Assembly (NCBI GenBank): GCA_030614505.1
Contig: JAUWTX010000082.1
Coordinates: 1-7,608 of the forward strand
Length of the DNA: 7,608 nucleotides
Source: Desulfuromonadales bacterium
Lineage (GTDB): Bacteria; Desulfobacterota; Desulfuromonadia; Desulfuromonadales; BM103
Reading direction: 5' to 3'
Shown here: positions 6,817 to 7,608 of the stretch, piece after piece
Layout: every line of letters begins with the position of its first letter
How positions within the stretch are numbered: the first letter of the stretch is position 1
Notes under the pieces: generated by a model
What the model saw: the letters and a program-made list of their open reading frames with translations, nothing else
Databases searched by the model: none
What the model was told of the DNA's origin: nothing
Position numbers and translations under genes: made by a program

Positions 6817-6843
6817 TCATCACAGTTCTGTATAAACCAAAGA

Positions 6844-6888
6844 AACCAGAAGGTTGCGGGTTCATTAATAGCCTGTAGCCTCCTGGTT
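6844..6888 (+). promoter_or_regulatory. Long imperfect RNA hairpin between carB and carA
   Basis: AACCAGAAGG (6844-6853) pairs with CCTCCTGGTT (6879-6888) with one A-C mismatch. The helix continues as TTG/TAG (6854-6856 with 6876-6878) and CGGGTT/AGCCTG (6857-6862 with 6870-6875), closing on a 7-nt loop (6863-6869). That gives about 18 pairs, four of them G-U, which favours the + strand RNA as the folding molecule. No T-run follows, so it is not an intrinsic terminator. It ends 7 nt before the carA ribosome site (6896-6902). Possible roles are mRNA processing or stability, or control of carA translation. Folding was judged by eye. Confidence 0.5.
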
Positions 6889-6911
6889 AACAAGTAAGGG
6901 AGTCAGCAATA

Positions 6912-7608
6912 ATGAGAGCAGCATTGGCCCTGGCAGATGGCAGGGTATTCTACGGACAGGCCTTCGGCGCTCCGGGTGAGACTTCTGGTGAGGTCGTATT
7001 CAATACAAGCATGTCCGGCTATCAGGAAATTCTGACCGATCCGTCCTACCGCGGCGAAATCGTAACGATGACCTATCCTATGATCGGCAACTACGGCATC
7101 AATCAGGAGGATGTCGAGTCCGAGCGTCCTCATCTGGCTGGTTTCATCGTCAAGGAAGTTTGTGATGTCCCGAGCAACTGGCGTTCCGAGATGTCGCTGG
7201 ATGCATACCTGAAGCAACACAACATCATTGGTCTTGCCGGAATCGATACGCGTGCTCTGGTTCGACATATCCGCGATAAAGGTGCCCAGACTGGCGTTAT
7301 TTCGACCGTCGATCTGGATGCAGAGAGTCTGGTGGCGAAAGCCCAGGCTGCTCCATCTATCGTCGGTATGGACCTGGTCCAGGAAGTAACCTGCAAAGAA
7401 GCTTATGATTGGAATGAAGGCACCTGGGACCTGACGGATGGCTACCAGCAGGTTCAGGGCCCGACCAGATTCAAGGTGGTTGCTTACGATTTCGGCATTA
7501 AACGCAATATCTTGCGCAACCTGGTCAGCAAGGGGTGCGCTGTAACTGTTGTGCCTGCAGCCACTTCGGCTGAGGAAGTCCTATCGATGCAACCAGATGG
7601 CGTATTCC
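6912..7608 (+). CDS. carA: Carbamoyl phosphate synthetase small (glutaminase) subunit, truncated by window end
   Basis: The first 232 residues of roughly 370-380 are visible. The small subunit hydrolyses glutamine and channels ammonia to CarB. The N-terminal CPSase small-chain domain is clear: GEVVFNTSMSGYQEILTDP (26-44), YPMIGNYG (55-62) and GIDTRALVRHIRDKG (110-124). The class I glutamine amidotransferase domain begins near residue 187 (FKVVAYDFGIKRNILRNL), but its catalytic Cys, His and Glu lie past the window. The ATG at 6912 has AAGGGAG (6896-6902) at 9-nt spacing and gives a typical N-terminus (MRAALALADGRVFYGQAFG). It starts 95 nt after carB, a wide gap for two subunits needed in equal amounts. 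The reading frame is open to the last base. Confidence 0.95.
   Translation, partial: MRAALALADGRVFYGQAFGAPGETSGEVVFNTSMSGYQEILTDPSYRGEIVTMTYPMIGNYGINQEDVESERPHLAGFIVKEVCDVPSNWRSEMSLDAYLKQHNIIGLAGIDTRALVRHIRDKGAQTGVISTVDLDAESLVAKAQAAPSIVGMDLVQEVTCKEAYDWNEGTWDLTDGYQQVQGPTRFKVVAYDFGIKRNILRNLVSKGCAVTVVPAATSAEEVLSMQPDGVF

Noticed and set aside
6808..6836. Possible internal promoter for carA (TATAAA at 6831-6836)
   Set aside because: No acceptable -35 box lies 16-18 nt upstream (CAACTG), so the single AT-rich hexamer is not enough.

Overview
This window holds the front of a de novo pyrimidine (UMP) biosynthesis operon on the + strand: pyrR, pyrB, pyrC, carB and the first part of carA. A divergent P-loop kinase gene runs off the left edge on the - strand. 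Base composition is moderate and codon use looks uniform. I see no insertion sequence, tRNA, rRNA or CRISPR array. A pyrR-led operon with a zinc-type (type I) PyrC and a PyrR attenuator in a Gram-negative-looking gene context suggests a Desulfuromonadales/Geobacter-like bacterium (Desulfobacterota). That assignment is inference from protein flavour and gene content, not a database match.

Layout: 1-375 (-) is a partial D-glycerate 3-kinase-like gene. Positions 376-738 are a regulatory intergenic region. It contains a strong sigma70-type promoter (518-546, extended -10) and a roughly 186-nt leader. The leader has a PyrR-binding hairpin (582-601), an alternative antiterminator (596-663) and an intrinsic terminator (645-679). 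Then come pyrR (739-1275), pyrB (1286-2224), pyrC (2272-3549), carB (3616-6816) and carA (6912 to the window end, truncated). The gaps are 10, 47, 66 and 95 nt, with no convincing terminator between the genes, so they probably form one transcript.

How they work together: CarA and CarB make carbamoyl phosphate from glutamine, bicarbonate and ATP. PyrB joins it to aspartate, and PyrC cyclises carbamoyl aspartate to dihydroorotate. PyrR senses UMP and PRPP and binds the leader RNA, favouring the terminator when pyrimidines are plentiful.

The genes are ordinary core metabolism and I found no undescribed multi-gene system. The points worth a second look are in non-coding DNA and gene order. A 15-codon reading frame in the leader has a good Shine-Dalgarno next to the PyrR hairpin, and its stop codon touches the terminator loop. 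The subunit order is carB-carA, reversed from the usual carA-carB. A long imperfect RNA hairpin fills much of the carB-carA gap.
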